From positions 248,001 through 312,000 of the forward strand of contig BDTX01000011.1 of the NCBI GenBank assembly GCA_002897615.1: a DNA stretch of 64,000 nt, written 5' to 3'. The DNA comes from a bacterium BMS3Bbin14. Its GTDB lineage: Bacteria; Desulfobacterota; Desulfobulbia; Desulfobulbales; Desulfobulbaceae. Position 1 is the first letter of the stretch. Each line of letters begins with the position of its first letter. The notes under the pieces are model-generated. The model was given only the letters and a program-made list of their open reading frames with translations, ran no database searches and was not told the DNA's origin. The translations under genes were made by a program, and so were the position numbers. Positions 18,235 to 26,758 of this stretch are shown here, in pieces.

Positions 18235-18990
18235 TTACCGGGAAATCATCTCCGTGCCCGGAGGGGGGGTGAAAAAAAGGATGTCGTGGAGCTTGGCCTG
18301 GTCTTTGGTCGGCAGGCTGTTGAGCCTGATATTGGTAAAGGTCAGTTCGGTCACCGAACCAAAAGGGTCTTCAATGACCAGGTGGTGAATAATATTTTTT
18401 TGATCAAACCACAACTGCACGGCCTTGATCTGGTTGTGCGGCCGTTTCGGCACCAGCCTGATGGCCTGCAGCTTGTTCGCGGCACCATAAACAAAACGGG
18501 GGTCCGGGGGCAGGACTTCGAAATTGTCCAGCAGGTTGCCGGTCCCGGCGAAAAAAGTATAGGTTATGTCTGAATCCATCTTGTCGGCAGGGACCTTGAT
18601 CATCTGCCGGTCTTTTGCCGTGTAGATGGACAGGGTCTTGCCGTCGCTCATGATAACCTGCCGGTCGGGGGCGGTGTAGTTCCAGCGCATAACGCTGTGA
18701 GTTATGGCTTGAGGCCCGCCGGTCGTTTTGTCATGAAGGTTTTGTGGTCTGAAAAAGACGGCGTTGCCCCGGCCCTGTCTTTCCCTGCCCCCGGTCCGGG
18801 TCACCTGGCTGAAGTCAAAGCTCAGGCTGACGAGCCCGCGGTACAGATTCTGCAGGGAGGTGGCCTGCCGGACTAATGATGATTCACGGGCGGCGGCGTT
18901 GTTCTGCGGGAGCAATGGCAGCAGGGTCATGCCCGTTGCCAGAAACAGCACCACGAGGGAAAAAACCGGTAACCTTTTTATTTTATCCAT
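18235..18990 (-). CDS. lolA: Outer-membrane lipoprotein carrier protein LolA
   Basis: Periplasmic carrier that moves lipoproteins from LolCDE to the outer membrane. The chosen start (18990) gives 251 residues with a signal peptide: MDKIKRLP, a hydrophobic core, then processing near NNAAA. The mature domain shows the LolA pattern: LQNLYRGLVSLSFDFSQVT, VMRWNYTAPDRQVIMSDGKTLSIY, and LWFDQKNIIHHLVIEDPFGSVTELTFTNIRLN. It is followed after four bases by the B12 radical SAM gene. An IS66-type MITE lies 86 bases upstream of the start, so the promoter probably lies in between or inside that element. Confidence 0.88.
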   Translation of the reverse strand: MDKIKRLPVFSLVVLFLATGMTLLPLLPQNNAAARESSLVRQATSLQNLYRGLVSLSFDFSQVTRTGGRERQGRGNAVFFRPQNLHDKTTGGPQAITHSVMRWNYTAPDRQVIMSDGKTLSIYTAKDRQMIKVPADKMDSDITYTFFAGTGNLLDNFEVLPPDPRFVYGAANKLQAIRLVPKRPHNQIKAVQLWFDQKNIIHHLVIEDPFGSVTELTFTNIRLNSLPTKDQAKLHDILFFTPPPGTEMISR

Positions 18991-19076
18991 GTCTGGTCTT
19001 ATACCCTGTTTTGCCGGGAAACGGAACAGTGAACGCGATGCCCGGAACCGGAGGTGGTTGGCCGCGCACAATTTTG

Positions 19077-19228
19077 GTAACCGTTCACCAGAGGCAATAA
19101 ACTACCCTCAACTCGTAACTGTAACCGTTCAGATGTGCCCCGGATTTGTTCGTTTCGCCCTCCGAGGTGTACTCCCTGTACCAGAGGAGGGCGAAACGGA
19201 CAAAGATGGGGTGCAGGTGAACGGTTAC
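19077..19228 (+). mobile_element. IS66-type MITE, copy 1 (152 bp)
   Basis: Begins GTAACCGTTCACC and ends GGTGAACGGTTAC, a perfect 13-bp terminal inverted repeat. It is flanked by a perfect 8-bp direct repeat CAATTTTG (19069-19076 and 19229-19236). GTAA-type ends with 8-bp duplications are the known signature of IS66-family transposition. It contains a long internal inverted repeat (about 19122-19228) preceded by a second left-end-like GTAACCGTTCA. A copy differing by as little as one base sits at 21237. Confidence 0.9.
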
Positions 19229-19290
19229 CAATTTTGAGCAATGTAATGCCACATAGTTGCAAACCCGGTGATGGGATACGGAAGGATTTT

Positions 19291-19335
19291 TGCCGCCGGG
19301 CATCGGCACCGTTCTCGAACGCTCACGGATTCAGG
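19291..19335 (-). repeat. MITE family 1 fragment (one end only)
   Basis: Forty-five bases matching the end of family 1 copies (CATCGGCACCGTTCTCGAACG then CTCACGGATTCAGG); the remainder is missing. It lies immediately downstream of the murI stop codon. Confidence 0.8.
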
Positions 19336-19352
19336 CTTTTTTATCTGTACCC

Positions 19353-20144
19353 CTATGGGATTTTTACTTTTTCAAGCAGGATTTCGCGGCCGAAAATTTT
19401 TGCGGCCAACTGCCGGACCGGTGCCGTGCAGTCGGAGACAAAAAAGCGGCTGGCCGCCCGGTTACCCTGCAAACGTGCCCGTAGTTCAGGATTGTGGTGC
19501 AGGAATTCCCGGACATGGAGGGCCACCTCGACAGAGGAATCGATCAGGTTGACCCGGCGGCCGATCCGCGGACTGATCAACTGTTTCAAGAGCGGGTAAT
19601 GGGTGCAGCCAAGGACCAGGGTATCGATTTGTTCGCGCCGCAGCGGATGCAGGTAACGGCGCAGGATCATCTTGGTTTCCCGCCTGGACAACCAGCCTTC
19701 CTCGACCAGCGGCACCAGCAGGGGGCAGGGACGGCTGAATATTCTGGCGCCGGGCAGCAGCGCCTGGAGGCGCTGTTCGTATATGCCGCTCTTGACGGTG
19801 GCCCGGGTGCCGATGACGCCGATGCGGCCGCTTTTGCTGATGGTTGCGGCTTTCCGCGTTGCCGGGCCGATCACGTCCAGGACCGGTACGTCATAATGAA
19901 GCCGCAGGGCAGCCGAGGCCGTGCTGGCCGCACTGTTGCAGGCAACAACGATCAGCCCGGCCCCCCGGTCAAGCAGAAAGTCGGTGTTGTTTCTGGAATA
20001 ACCGATAATGGTTTCAGGACTTTTGGAACCATAGGGGGTTCGGGCAATATCGCCGAAATAGATGATCGGGTAGCCCGGGCAAAACTGCTCGATTGCCCGG
20101 GCTACCGTCATGCCGCCGACACCGGAATCAAAGATGCCGATCAT
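19353..20144 (-). CDS. murI: Glutamate racemase
   Basis: Makes D-glutamate for peptidoglycan. It has 263 residues. The two catalytic cysteines are in place: C69 in ACNSAAS and C180 in LGCTHYPL. The N-terminal IGIFDSGVGGMTV motif and the family aspartate D6 are present, and the length is typical. It lies 47 bases after the stop of the mucR-type gene on the same strand and may be co-transcribed. No good ribosome-binding site is seen before the ATG. A second wall-precursor racemase, alr, is in the window at 45821. Confidence 0.94.
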   Translation of the reverse strand: MIGIFDSGVGGMTVARAIEQFCPGYPIIYFGDIARTPYGSKSPETIIGYSRNNTDFLLDRGAGLIVVACNSAASTASAALRLHYDVPVLDVIGPATRKAATISKSGRIGVIGTRATVKSGIYEQRLQALLPGARIFSRPCPLLVPLVEEGWLSRRETKMILRRYLHPLRREQIDTLVLGCTHYPLLKQLISPRIGRRVNLIDSSVEVALHVREFLHHNPELRARLQGNRAASRFFVSDCTAPVRQLAAKIFGREILLEKVKIP

Positions 20145-20191
20145 ATGTTGTGCGGTCTGTTGGAAAAATTAAGGAAAGAGCCGGGGCCGGT

Positions 20192-20629
20192 TTATTTTTT
20201 CTTTTTGGTGCGGGCGGCGATGGCCTTTTTCAGGTTTTCCGGCAGGCCGCGTTTTTTCCCGGATCTGGAACGTTTCTCGGAAAGCGCTTTGGCGCAGAGC
20301 GGCTGCCGCATGGAAAAGCCGTATTTCTGTCGATATTCTCTCGGCGTCAGGCCGTGACTGCTCAGGTGTTTGGGGGAAAGCATCTTGAAGCTCTGGCCGC
20401 ATTCGAGACAGATAACCTTGTTTTTTTGAATGGACCGCTCGGGCGCCATGGTCTGCTGCTCGGTTCCGGATAGTTCCAGGGGCTGACCGGCCGCTTCCGC
20501 GTCCTGCAGGCACTTGAGTGTCTGAAAGGTTTCATTGAGGGCGCCTTTGATCTCGTCACTGGACATCTCCTTGGTGCCGATCTGCGACTGGACGATTTCC
20601 GCTGTCATTTCAACAAGTGATTTGCTCAT
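20192..20629 (-). CDS. MucR/Ros-family zinc-finger regulator
   Basis: A 145-residue transcription regulator. The C-terminal half holds a prokaryotic zinc finger with ligands C74, C77, H88 and H92 (CLECGQSFKMLSPKHLSSH), followed by LTPREYRQKYGF, the hallmark of the MucR/Ros family. The tail is strongly basic (KKRGLPENLKKAIAARTKKKK), consistent with DNA binding. Family members in alphaproteobacteria control exopolysaccharide and virulence genes and can act as H-NS-like silencers. Targets here are unknown. It lies upstream of murI on the same strand, with a ~600-base AT-rich region before it that could hold its own regulatory sites. Confidence 0.88.
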   Translation of the reverse strand: MSKSLVEMTAEIVQSQIGTKEMSSDEIKGALNETFQTLKCLQDAEAAGQPLELSGTEQQTMAPERSIQKNKVICLECGQSFKMLSPKHLSSHGLTPREYRQKYGFSMRQPLCAKALSEKRSRSGKKRGLPENLKKAIAARTKKKK

Positions 20630-21228
20630 GTTTTTCTCCTGTAGTTAGGGGATTGTTGTCGGGGTAATTATTAAAAAATAAAATTTTTAATGTGGCTCTG
20701 AATGAAACTCAGCTTGATAGATCATTATCGGTGCTGGTCACTGCATCCTTCTTTTTCGTGGGTGACATCGACAAGATCGTTACGTCACTCCCGCGTCGGC
20801 GGAAATCCGGTATTTTTTTGACCGAGTTTGGTATAGGGCCACATTTTTTATGATAACGACTGAACATATTAAATGAGTAAAAAAAAGATTGCAAACATTT
20901 TGTTCATATAATTTCTTTTTTGTTGTTTCCTGTACCCGAATTCTTTTTAAAGATTGGTTTGGTTGGAGAATATTTTTTTTTTGCTATTATGTAGTGATTT
21001 GCTCCTTATTGCTCTGTTTGCTGTTATGTTCTATCGTTTCTTGCTCTGCTGCGATGAATCTGCTTCCTGCTTTTTAGAAAACCTCTTGTTAGTGTCTGTT
21101 CGGAAACCAGGTTTTTTGTTCGAAATTAAGGCGGGTGAAAAAATAACCGCAAGCATATAAGTGATATTCCGAGGATTATTTTTTTGAGCATAATGCCGGG
21201 ATCGGGTAAGAAGACCGTTTGCGGACTA
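20630..21228. other. AT-rich intergenic region upstream of the mucR-type gene
   Basis: About 600 bases of markedly lower GC than the surroundings. Short open frames here encode only hydrophobic low-complexity peptides and have no ribosome-binding sites, so I do not call genes. CGTCACTCCCGCGTCGGCGG near 20780 resembles a dispersed REP-like sequence. The promoter of the mucR-type gene must lie at the left of this region. Confidence 0.4.
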
Positions 21229-21236
21229 ACGCTTGT

Positions 21237-21388
21237 GTAACCGTTCACCAGAGGCAATAAACTACCCTCAACTCGTAACTGTAACCGTTCAGATGTGCCC
21301 CGGATTTGTTCGTTTCGCCCTCCGAGGTGTACTCCCTGTACCTGAGGAGGGCGAAACGGACAAAGATGGGGTGCAGGTGAACGGTTAC
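21237..21388 (+). mobile_element. IS66-type MITE, copy 2 (152 bp)
   Basis: Same length and nearly the same sequence as the copy at 19077, with identical 13-bp ends. It is flanked by a different, perfect 8-bp direct repeat ACGCTTGT (21229-21236 and 21389-21396). Independent duplications show that each copy inserted separately and recently. Confidence 0.92.
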
Positions 21389-21418
21389 ACGCTTGTTAAA
21401 GGAGAAACGTTGGTAAAA

Positions 21419-21550
21419 CCCTGGATCAGTGAGCGTTCGAGAAGGGCGTCCCGCAGGGCGCGCGGTGCAGGCCGACAAATGCGTTTGTTCGTCAATAATG
21501 CAATAAGATCCATATGTTGCATGGGGTATCAATCATGCTGTCATGGATAC
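21419..21550 (+). mobile_element. MITE family 1, degenerate deleted copy
   Basis: Starts CCTGGATCAGTGAGCGTTCG, then jumps to the GC-rich hairpin, missing about 80 internal bases. It retains the AATAATGCAATAA stem region and ends with a decayed terminus (GTCATGGATAC). No target duplication survives. It lies 23 bases beyond the second IS66-type element. Confidence 0.7.
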
Positions 21551-21673
21551 AATGAAAACGATAGTTGACATGGGCGGGGGGCGGGATTAAAATAAAAGAT
21601 TAAGGATTTCTGTAACTGGATGTTCGTTTAATTGTTTAGTTTTTTTATTATTTCTTTGACGAGAGGTGTTCTC

Positions 21674-21997
21674 GTGCCGATTTATGAATATGAATGCGCG
21701 GCTTGCGACAAGGTGTTTGAAGTACAGCAACATATGACCGACCATCCGCTGAAAGCCTGCCCTGACTGCGGCGGCTCCGTGCGGAAGCTGGTCTCGATGA
21801 GTTCCTTTCAACTCAAGGGAAGGGGCTGGTATGCTGATGGCTATTGCGGTCAGTCCAACGGCAAGGGGACCAACGGCGGTCAGTCCGGTGCCAAGGGTGA
21901 AAACGGCAAGGCGTTGGCCAAGAAAGAGGACGGTAAGTCGTCCCCTCCGTGCAAGACCGGTGGAGACAGTTGCAAGGGCTGCCCGGCCGCGGCCTGA
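21674..21997 (+). CDS. FmdB-family zinc-ribbon protein
   Basis: A 107-residue protein from a GTG start at 21674 with GAGAGG seven bases upstream. It begins VPIYEYECAACDKVFE and has a second pair CPDCGG, the zinc-ribbon of the FmdB/CxxC_CxxC_SSSS family. A Gly/Lys-rich low-complexity linker follows, then a Cys-rich end (PPCKTGGDSCKGCPAAA) that could bind another metal. FmdB was described as a putative regulator near formamidase genes, but most members have no known function. It converges with queA, 45 bases apart. Confidence 0.82.
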   Translation: MPIYEYECAACDKVFEVQQHMTDHPLKACPDCGGSVRKLVSMSSFQLKGRGWYADGYCGQSNGKGTNGGQSGAKGENGKALAKKEDGKSSPPCKTGGDSCKGCPAAA

Positions 21998-22042
21998 AAT
22001 ATTTTTTAATACCTGATTACGGGGTTGCCGCCCGGCCGTGGT

Positions 22043-23143
22043 TCATGGCCGGGTAATCAGGGCCATGGCGTCGCCGTAGCTGAAAAAACGGTAGCTGTGG
22101 TCAATGGCTTCCTGGTAACAGTGCATGATTCTTTCCCGCCCGGCCAGGGCCGAGACCAGGAAGAGCAGTGACGACCGGGGCAGGTGGAAGTTGGTGATCA
22201 GGTTGTCTACGACCCGGAATTGAAACCCGGGATAGATATACAAACCGCATAATCCCCGCCATGCCCGGACCTGGCCGGATTCAGCCGCCGCAAATTCGAG
22301 GGTCCGCACGGTCGTCGTGCCTACGGCCCAGATGCGGTGGCCTGATTTTTTAGCCTGGTTGATCATCTGCGCCGTCTCTGCCGGCACTTCAATATATTCT
22401 TCATGAATCCGGTGTTCCCGGATATCTTCCGTACGTACCGGCGCAAAGGTCCCGTAACCCACATGCAGGGTGACGGCGGCGATGTTGATTCCCCGGTGCC
22501 GGATGTCTTCCAGCAGGGCGGCGGAAAAGTGGAGGCCGGCGGTCGGGGCGGCCACTGACCCGGTCTGCACCGCATACTTGGTTTGATACCTGCGGGCGTC
22601 TTCAGCGGTGTCTCCCCGGGGCCGCCTGATATAGGGCGGCAGCGGTATCCGGCCGTATCGGTCCAGCAGGTCGGCCAGCGTTTTTCCCTCCGGCGCCAGA
22701 AAGTGCAAAATGATTCCGGCCTTGCCGCCATCAAAGAGCTCCTGGACCGTGGCCCGCAGGTCTTCTCCGAAGAAGATGGAGCTGCCCGGTTTGGGTCGTT
22801 TGGAACTTTTGATCAGGGCGAGGACTGCCGCGCTTTGCCATCCTGCCGAGCCCGGGTCCGGTTGTGTCGGTGCCGGGTAGTGGAGAAGCAGGACCTCGGC
22901 CTTGCCGCCGGTTGCCTTCCGTCCCGGCAGGCGGGCCGGAAAGACCCTGGTGTCATTGACCACCAGCAGGTCGCCCGGTCGCAGGTAGTCTGTGATGTCG
23001 GCGAATCGTTTGTGGGTGATGGTCTCGTTTTCGCAGTCGAGAACGGCCAGTCGTGATTGATCGCGGCGGGCGGCCGGATGCTGGGCAATATTCTCCGGCG
23101 GCAGGTCGTAATCGTAGGCGGCAAGGTCAAAAGAGTTCGGCAT
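22043..23143 (-). CDS. queA: S-adenosylmethionine:tRNA ribosyltransferase-isomerase
   Basis: Transfers and isomerises the ribosyl part of SAM to make epoxyqueuosine in tRNA. From the ATG at 23143 the protein has 366 residues and begins MPNSFDLAAYDYDLPPENIAQHPA, matching the family N-terminus. Conserved blocks include NDTRVFPARLPG, AAPTAGLHFS, LHVGYGTF and NLITNFHLPRSSLLFLVSA. An upstream ATG (23182) and a longer frame also exist, but no start has a clear ribosome-binding site. It is divergent from mqnB. The other queuosine genes are not in the window. Confidence 0.92.
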   Translation of the reverse strand: MPNSFDLAAYDYDLPPENIAQHPAARRDQSRLAVLDCENETITHKRFADITDYLRPGDLLVVNDTRVFPARLPGRKATGGKAEVLLLHYPAPTQPDPGSAGWQSAAVLALIKSSKRPKPGSSIFFGEDLRATVQELFDGGKAGIILHFLAPEGKTLADLLDRYGRIPLPPYIRRPRGDTAEDARRYQTKYAVQTGSVAAPTAGLHFSAALLEDIRHRGINIAAVTLHVGYGTFAPVRTEDIREHRIHEEYIEVPAETAQMINQAKKSGHRIWAVGTTTVRTLEFAAAESGQVRAWRGLCGLYIYPGFQFRVVDNLITNFHLPRSSLLFLVSALAGRERIMHCYQEAIDHSYRFFSYGDAMALITRP

Positions 23144-23284
23144 GGATTGCTTGGTCGTTGCGGCGTGGAGGTTGTCGTTCATCACTTGGTAACGTTGAAA
23201 TTCCGGTGATCTGTCGGCAGCGGCGGATTTTTTCGCCTTGCCCTGCAAGGGATTCTTTTGCTACACTATGCAGCATGATTACAG

Positions 23285-23311
23285 TCTGAATCCATTATCG
23301 GACGCTCACGG
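23285..23311 (+). repeat. Short remnant of MITE family 1
   Basis: TCTGAATCC runs directly into ATTATCGG and then CGCTCACGG. This resembles the left end, the short-form junction and the inverted right end of family 1 pressed together. It is too short for certainty and lies in the queA-mqnB divergent region. Confidence 0.4.
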
Positions 23312-23449
23312 TATAGTTGAAGGTTGAGGGTCTGTCTGCCGGGCCTCCCTGGCCGCGCCTGAAAATTCCGTCGGCGCTTTTCTGTGCATGGTCCCTGAAA
23401 TTACGGGGCAGGATGGCTGACCCTGCCGGAATTCCGCACAAGGATGTCT

Positions 23450-24136
23450 ATGTACCTGGTGACCTCGGCAACAGAAAATGAAATGCAGCCCTTTCAGGCT
23501 GTCTGCCCCGGCGGCGCCGGGGTACGGCAACTGGTCACCGGTCTGGGGCCGCTGGAAACCGCGGTTCGTCTTTATTCCTGGTTGAGCCGTCATCCCGGGC
23601 CGGTCAGCGGCGTTATCAATTTCGGCGTGGCCGGAGCGTACACCGGTTCCCCTGGTCTGACAAGTCCCCGGCTGCTCGATATCTGCCTGGCTGAACGCGA
23701 AGTCCTGGGCGATCTCGGTATTTGTTTTGCTGACCGGGTTGAACGGTTTTCGGATAAGAAACTGGGGGCTTACGATACCTTTACGCTGAACCGCGAGCTG
23801 CTCGCCCAGGCCCGGCTGGCCCTGGATGCGGAGAATATCTTCTTTCACAGCGGTACGTTTGTTACGGTCAACTGTGCAAGCGGTACCGCCCGGCGCGGCG
23901 TCATGCTTGCCGCCGCTCACCGGGGACTTTGTGAAAACATGGAGGGGGCCGCCGTGGCGCGCGTCTGCGAAGAGTTTAATCTGCCCTGTCTTGAGCTGCG
24001 CTGTATCAGCAACATGGTGGAAGACCGTGACCCCGGCCGTTGGCAGCTGGCAAAGGCGTGCGTCCGGGCCGCCGAAGTGACGGCCGCCCTGGTCCGGCGT
24101 CTGCCGTCCCGGCCTTCAAGGGCCGCAGAGGAGTAG
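23450..24136 (+). CDS. mqnB: Futalosine hydrolase (menaquinone biosynthesis)
   Basis: Cleaves futalosine to hypoxanthine and dehypoxanthine futalosine in the futalosine route to menaquinone. About 228 residues with a nucleoside phosphorylase fold: ATENEMQPF, GLGPLETA, VINFGVAGAYTG, and the purine-site end ENMEGAAVARVCEEFNLPCLELRCISN. The second ATG (23450) is preferred because AAGG lies seven bases before it, whereas the ATG at 23444 abuts that site. It ends four bases before mqnD, forming a two-gene operon. This shows the organism makes menaquinone by the futalosine pathway. Confidence 0.92.
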   Translation: MYLVTSATENEMQPFQAVCPGGAGVRQLVTGLGPLETAVRLYSWLSRHPGPVSGVINFGVAGAYTGSPGLTSPRLLDICLAEREVLGDLGICFADRVERFSDKKLGAYDTFTLNRELLAQARLALDAENIFFHSGTFVTVNCASGTARRGVMLAAAHRGLCENMEGAAVARVCEEFNLPCLELRCISNMVEDRDPGRWQLAKACVRAAEVTAALVRRLPSRPSRAAEE

Positions 24137-24139
24137 TTC

Positions 24140-24985
24140 ATGGCAGCAGAACTGACAATCGGTTATTCACCCTGCCCCAACGATACCTTTATTTTTTATG
24201 CCTTGATGCACGGCAAGGTCGGTCTTGAGCATATCTCCTTTGCCGACGAGATTCTGGATGATGTGGAGACCCTTAACCGGTGGGCCCTGGAAGGACGGCT
24301 GGATGTCAGCAAGCTCTCTTTTCACGCCCTGGGACACGTGTTGGACAGCTATGTCATGCTGACGGCGGGCGCGGCGCTGGGGCGCGGCTGCGGGCCGCTC
24401 CTGGTGACGACGGGCCGGGGGCGGGCCATGAACATGGAGGACTGGAGTATCGCCATCCCGGGCCGTTATACGACGGCCGCCATGCTGCTCCGGTTGTATG
24501 CGCCCCGGTGCGGGAATCTCCGGCTTATGCGTTTTGACGAAATCATGGAGGCGGTGCGCCGGGGCCGGGTGGATGCCGGGGTTATCATCCATGAGAGTCG
24601 CTTTACCTATCAGGATCACGGCCTTGAATGCGTGCAGGACCTGGGCGCCTGGTGGGAGGAGCTGACCGGTCTGCCGATTCCGCTCGGCTGCATTGCCGCC
24701 CGGAGAACGCTTGGTGATACGGTACTCGGGGAAATCGACCGGGCGGTCCGGGCCAGTCTCCAGTGGGCCCGAGCCCATCCCGAGCAGTGCCGGGACTATA
24801 TCCGGCAGCACGCCCGGGAACTGGATGAGCCGATTCTCAGGAGCCATATTGACCTGTATGTCAATGATTTCTCCCTGGGGGTCGGCGATGAAGGTAAGGC
24901 GGCCGTGGCTGAATTTTTGCGGCGCGGCCGCGCTGCCGGACTTTTTCCCGAGAGCGATACCACGGCCTGGATAGGCACGGATTAG
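24140..24985 (+). CDS. mqnD: 1,4-dihydroxy-6-naphthoate synthase
   Basis: Catalyses a late step of the futalosine pathway, converting cyclic dehypoxanthinylfutalosine to 1,4-dihydroxy-6-naphthoate. It has 281 residues in a periplasmic-binding-protein-like fold. It begins with the diagnostic GYSPCPNDTFIFYALMHGK, followed by DVSKLSFHALGHV, AIPGRYTTAAMLL, and VDAGVIIHESRFTY. GAGGAG precedes the ATG. It is coupled to mqnB with a three-base gap. mqnA and mqnC are not in the window. Confidence 0.94.
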   Translation: MAAELTIGYSPCPNDTFIFYALMHGKVGLEHISFADEILDDVETLNRWALEGRLDVSKLSFHALGHVLDSYVMLTAGAALGRGCGPLLVTTGRGRAMNMEDWSIAIPGRYTTAAMLLRLYAPRCGNLRLMRFDEIMEAVRRGRVDAGVIIHESRFTYQDHGLECVQDLGAWWEELTGLPIPLGCIAARRTLGDTVLGEIDRAVRASLQWARAHPEQCRDYIRQHARELDEPILRSHIDLYVNDFSLGVGDEGKAAVAEFLRRGRAAGLFPESDTTAWIGTD

Positions 24986-25029
24986 TGCCTGGCCAGAATT
25001 TCACGATCACCCCTGATAGCTCAAAGTGA

Positions 25030-26103
25030 ATGAAGAGAGACGCTGAAGGGCCTGAAGCCAACGCCTTTTTGGATCAACTGCCGGTCCTCGGCATATGCGG
25101 TTCCAGCGGCGCCGGCAAGACGACCTTGATCGAGGCCGTGATCCCGCTGCTGTTGGCCCGGGGAATCCGCGTCGCCGTGGTCAAGCATGACGCCCGTAAT
25201 GTCCTGGTTGATCGACCGGGAAAAGACAGTGACCGGTTTTACCGGGCCGGAGCCGATGTCTGGCTGTCCGGGGCGGGGGTGTTCGGGCGCCGGCACCGGA
25301 ACCCCGGGTTCAAGATGTTCCTCGCCGGCCTGTGCCGGGGCTATGACCTGGTCCTGGTCGAAGGGCATGCCGGAACTCCGGTGGCAAAACTCTGGCTGCT
25401 CGGCAAAGGCCATTCGGAGCCGCCGCCGGGTCCGGGTCCGGTCCTCCATGTTTTGTCCTGGCGCCAGGCTGAAACCAAGGTTGTTCTGGCCTGGATCACG
25501 GCCTGGCTTGACCGGCAGTGGTGCGCGGTCCCGGTGTGGGGCTGCGTGCTGATTGGCGGCCGGAGCAGGCGCATGGGGAGACCCAAGCACCTGCTCCGGC
25601 AGGAAGGGCGGACCTGGCTCGAAGGGACGGTGGCGAAATTGCGGGAAAAGGTCGACCGGGTCGTGATCTCGGGCCGGGGGGAGATCCCAGCCTCGCTGGT
25701 GGATGTCCCCTGTATCGCCGATGCCCCGGGGGTGGCCGGCCCCCTGGCCGGGGTTTTATCCGTCATGCGTTGGCAGCCCCATGTGAGCTGGCTGGTCACG
25801 GCCTGCGATCAGCCGTGCCTGCAGCCCGGGGCCCTGGACTGGTTGCTCGCTACCCGGCGCCCCGGCGTCTGGGCCATCCTGCCCGATCTCCGGGGGGCCG
25901 GCCGGCCGGAGCCCCTGCTGGCTTATTACGATTTTCGCTGCCGGGACTATCTTGAAGACATCGCCGTCTCCGGCAGCTTCCGGCTCGGGAATCTGGCGGG
26001 GCGGTCGGCCGTCCTCTCGCCCCGGCCGCCGGCGCATTTGCACCAATCATGGCTCAATATAAATATGCCGGCAGAGATTCCATCGCCCGGCCCTTTATGT
26101 TGA
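25030..26103 (+). CDS. MobB-MobA fusion for molybdenum cofactor guanylylation
   Basis: A 357-residue two-domain protein. Residues ~18-160 are MobB-like with a P-loop (GSSGAGKTT) and the VAVVKHDA and LVLVEGH segments that define MobB. Residues ~168-345 are MobA-like: CVLIGGRSRRMGRPKHLL is the nucleotidyltransferase signature, followed by ADAPGVAGPLAG and TACDQPCLQP. MobA attaches GMP to molybdopterin to give the guanine dinucleotide cofactor used by DMSO-reductase-family enzymes such as formate dehydrogenase. MobB is an accessory GTPase. The fusion is known in some bacteria. The gene appears to stand alone. Confidence 0.88.
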   Translation: MKRDAEGPEANAFLDQLPVLGICGSSGAGKTTLIEAVIPLLLARGIRVAVVKHDARNVLVDRPGKDSDRFYRAGADVWLSGAGVFGRRHRNPGFKMFLAGLCRGYDLVLVEGHAGTPVAKLWLLGKGHSEPPPGPGPVLHVLSWRQAETKVVLAWITAWLDRQWCAVPVWGCVLIGGRSRRMGRPKHLLRQEGRTWLEGTVAKLREKVDRVVISGRGEIPASLVDVPCIADAPGVAGPLAGVLSVMRWQPHVSWLVTACDQPCLQPGALDWLLATRRPGVWAILPDLRGAGRPEPLLAYYDFRCRDYLEDIAVSGSFRLGNLAGRSAVLSPRPPAHLHQSWLNINMPAEIPSPGPLC

Positions 26104-26224
26104 CAGGCTGGTTTCATGGTGTAAAATATATTTTATTGAGAATCATTTCCGGTCTGATCCGGTTGTGGCGTGGCTTGATGATGAAAATAAAAAATAGAAC
26201 ATAAACTTTCAGGGAATATCTCAT

Positions 26225-26734
26225 ATGAAGTATTTACAAAATAAGAGCATGAAAAAAACAGGTTTAATTTTTTTCGGACTCGTGGTCCTGGTTATGAGCG
26301 TGACCGTGGCCGGTGCCAGCACCCGGATGCCGCCGTTCGCCCTGTCTTCCGCCGTTGGCGGTCAGACGGTCAGCAGCGCTGCTTTTAAAGGCAAGGTCTT
26401 GCTGGTGACCTTTTTTGCCACATGGTGTCCGCCCTGTCGCCAGGAAATTCCGAACCTTATTCAGCTTAATAAAAAATTCGGCCCGCAAGGATTTTCCGTC
26501 ATCGCTCTTTCCGTCGACCAGGGCGGCCCCGGGGTTGTTGCCAAACTTGTTAAAAAGGAGAACATCAACTATCCCGTGCTGATGTCGACCCCGTCAACAA
26601 CCAGGGATTTCGGCGGTATTGTCGGCATTCCCACTGCTTTCCTGATCAACCGGGCGGGCAATGTGGTTAAGCGATATCCCGGTTATACCTCCCGAGCCCT
26701 TCTGGAAAAGGATATTCAGTCGGTTTTGCAGTAA
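26225..26734 (+). CDS. TlpA-like thioredoxin-fold protein
   Basis: A 169-residue exported disulfide protein. The N-terminus has a membrane/signal segment (residues ~10-30), then a thioredoxin fold with active site WCPPC (FFATWCPPCRQEI) and the cis-proline region GIVGIPTAFLINRAG. This matches TlpA/ResA-type periplasmic thiol-disulfide oxidoreductases, often used in cytochrome c maturation. The ATG at 26225 has AGGGA eight bases upstream. A second in-frame ATG (26249) is possible. It is followed 24 bases later by a MITE. Confidence 0.88.
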   Translation: MKYLQNKSMKKTGLIFFGLVVLVMSVTVAGASTRMPPFALSSAVGGQTVSSAAFKGKVLLVTFFATWCPPCRQEIPNLIQLNKKFGPQGFSVIALSVDQGGPGVVAKLVKKENINYPVLMSTPSTTRDFGGIVGIPTAFLINRAGNVVKRYPGYTSRALLEKDIQSVLQ

Positions 26735-26758
26735 GATTCCGTCTTTTTCGACTTTTTA

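Noticed and set aside
20889-21160. Short hydrophobic open frames in the AT-rich region before the mucR-type gene
   Set aside because: They have no ribosome-binding sites, low-complexity Phe/Leu/Cys composition from T-rich DNA, and mutual overlap.
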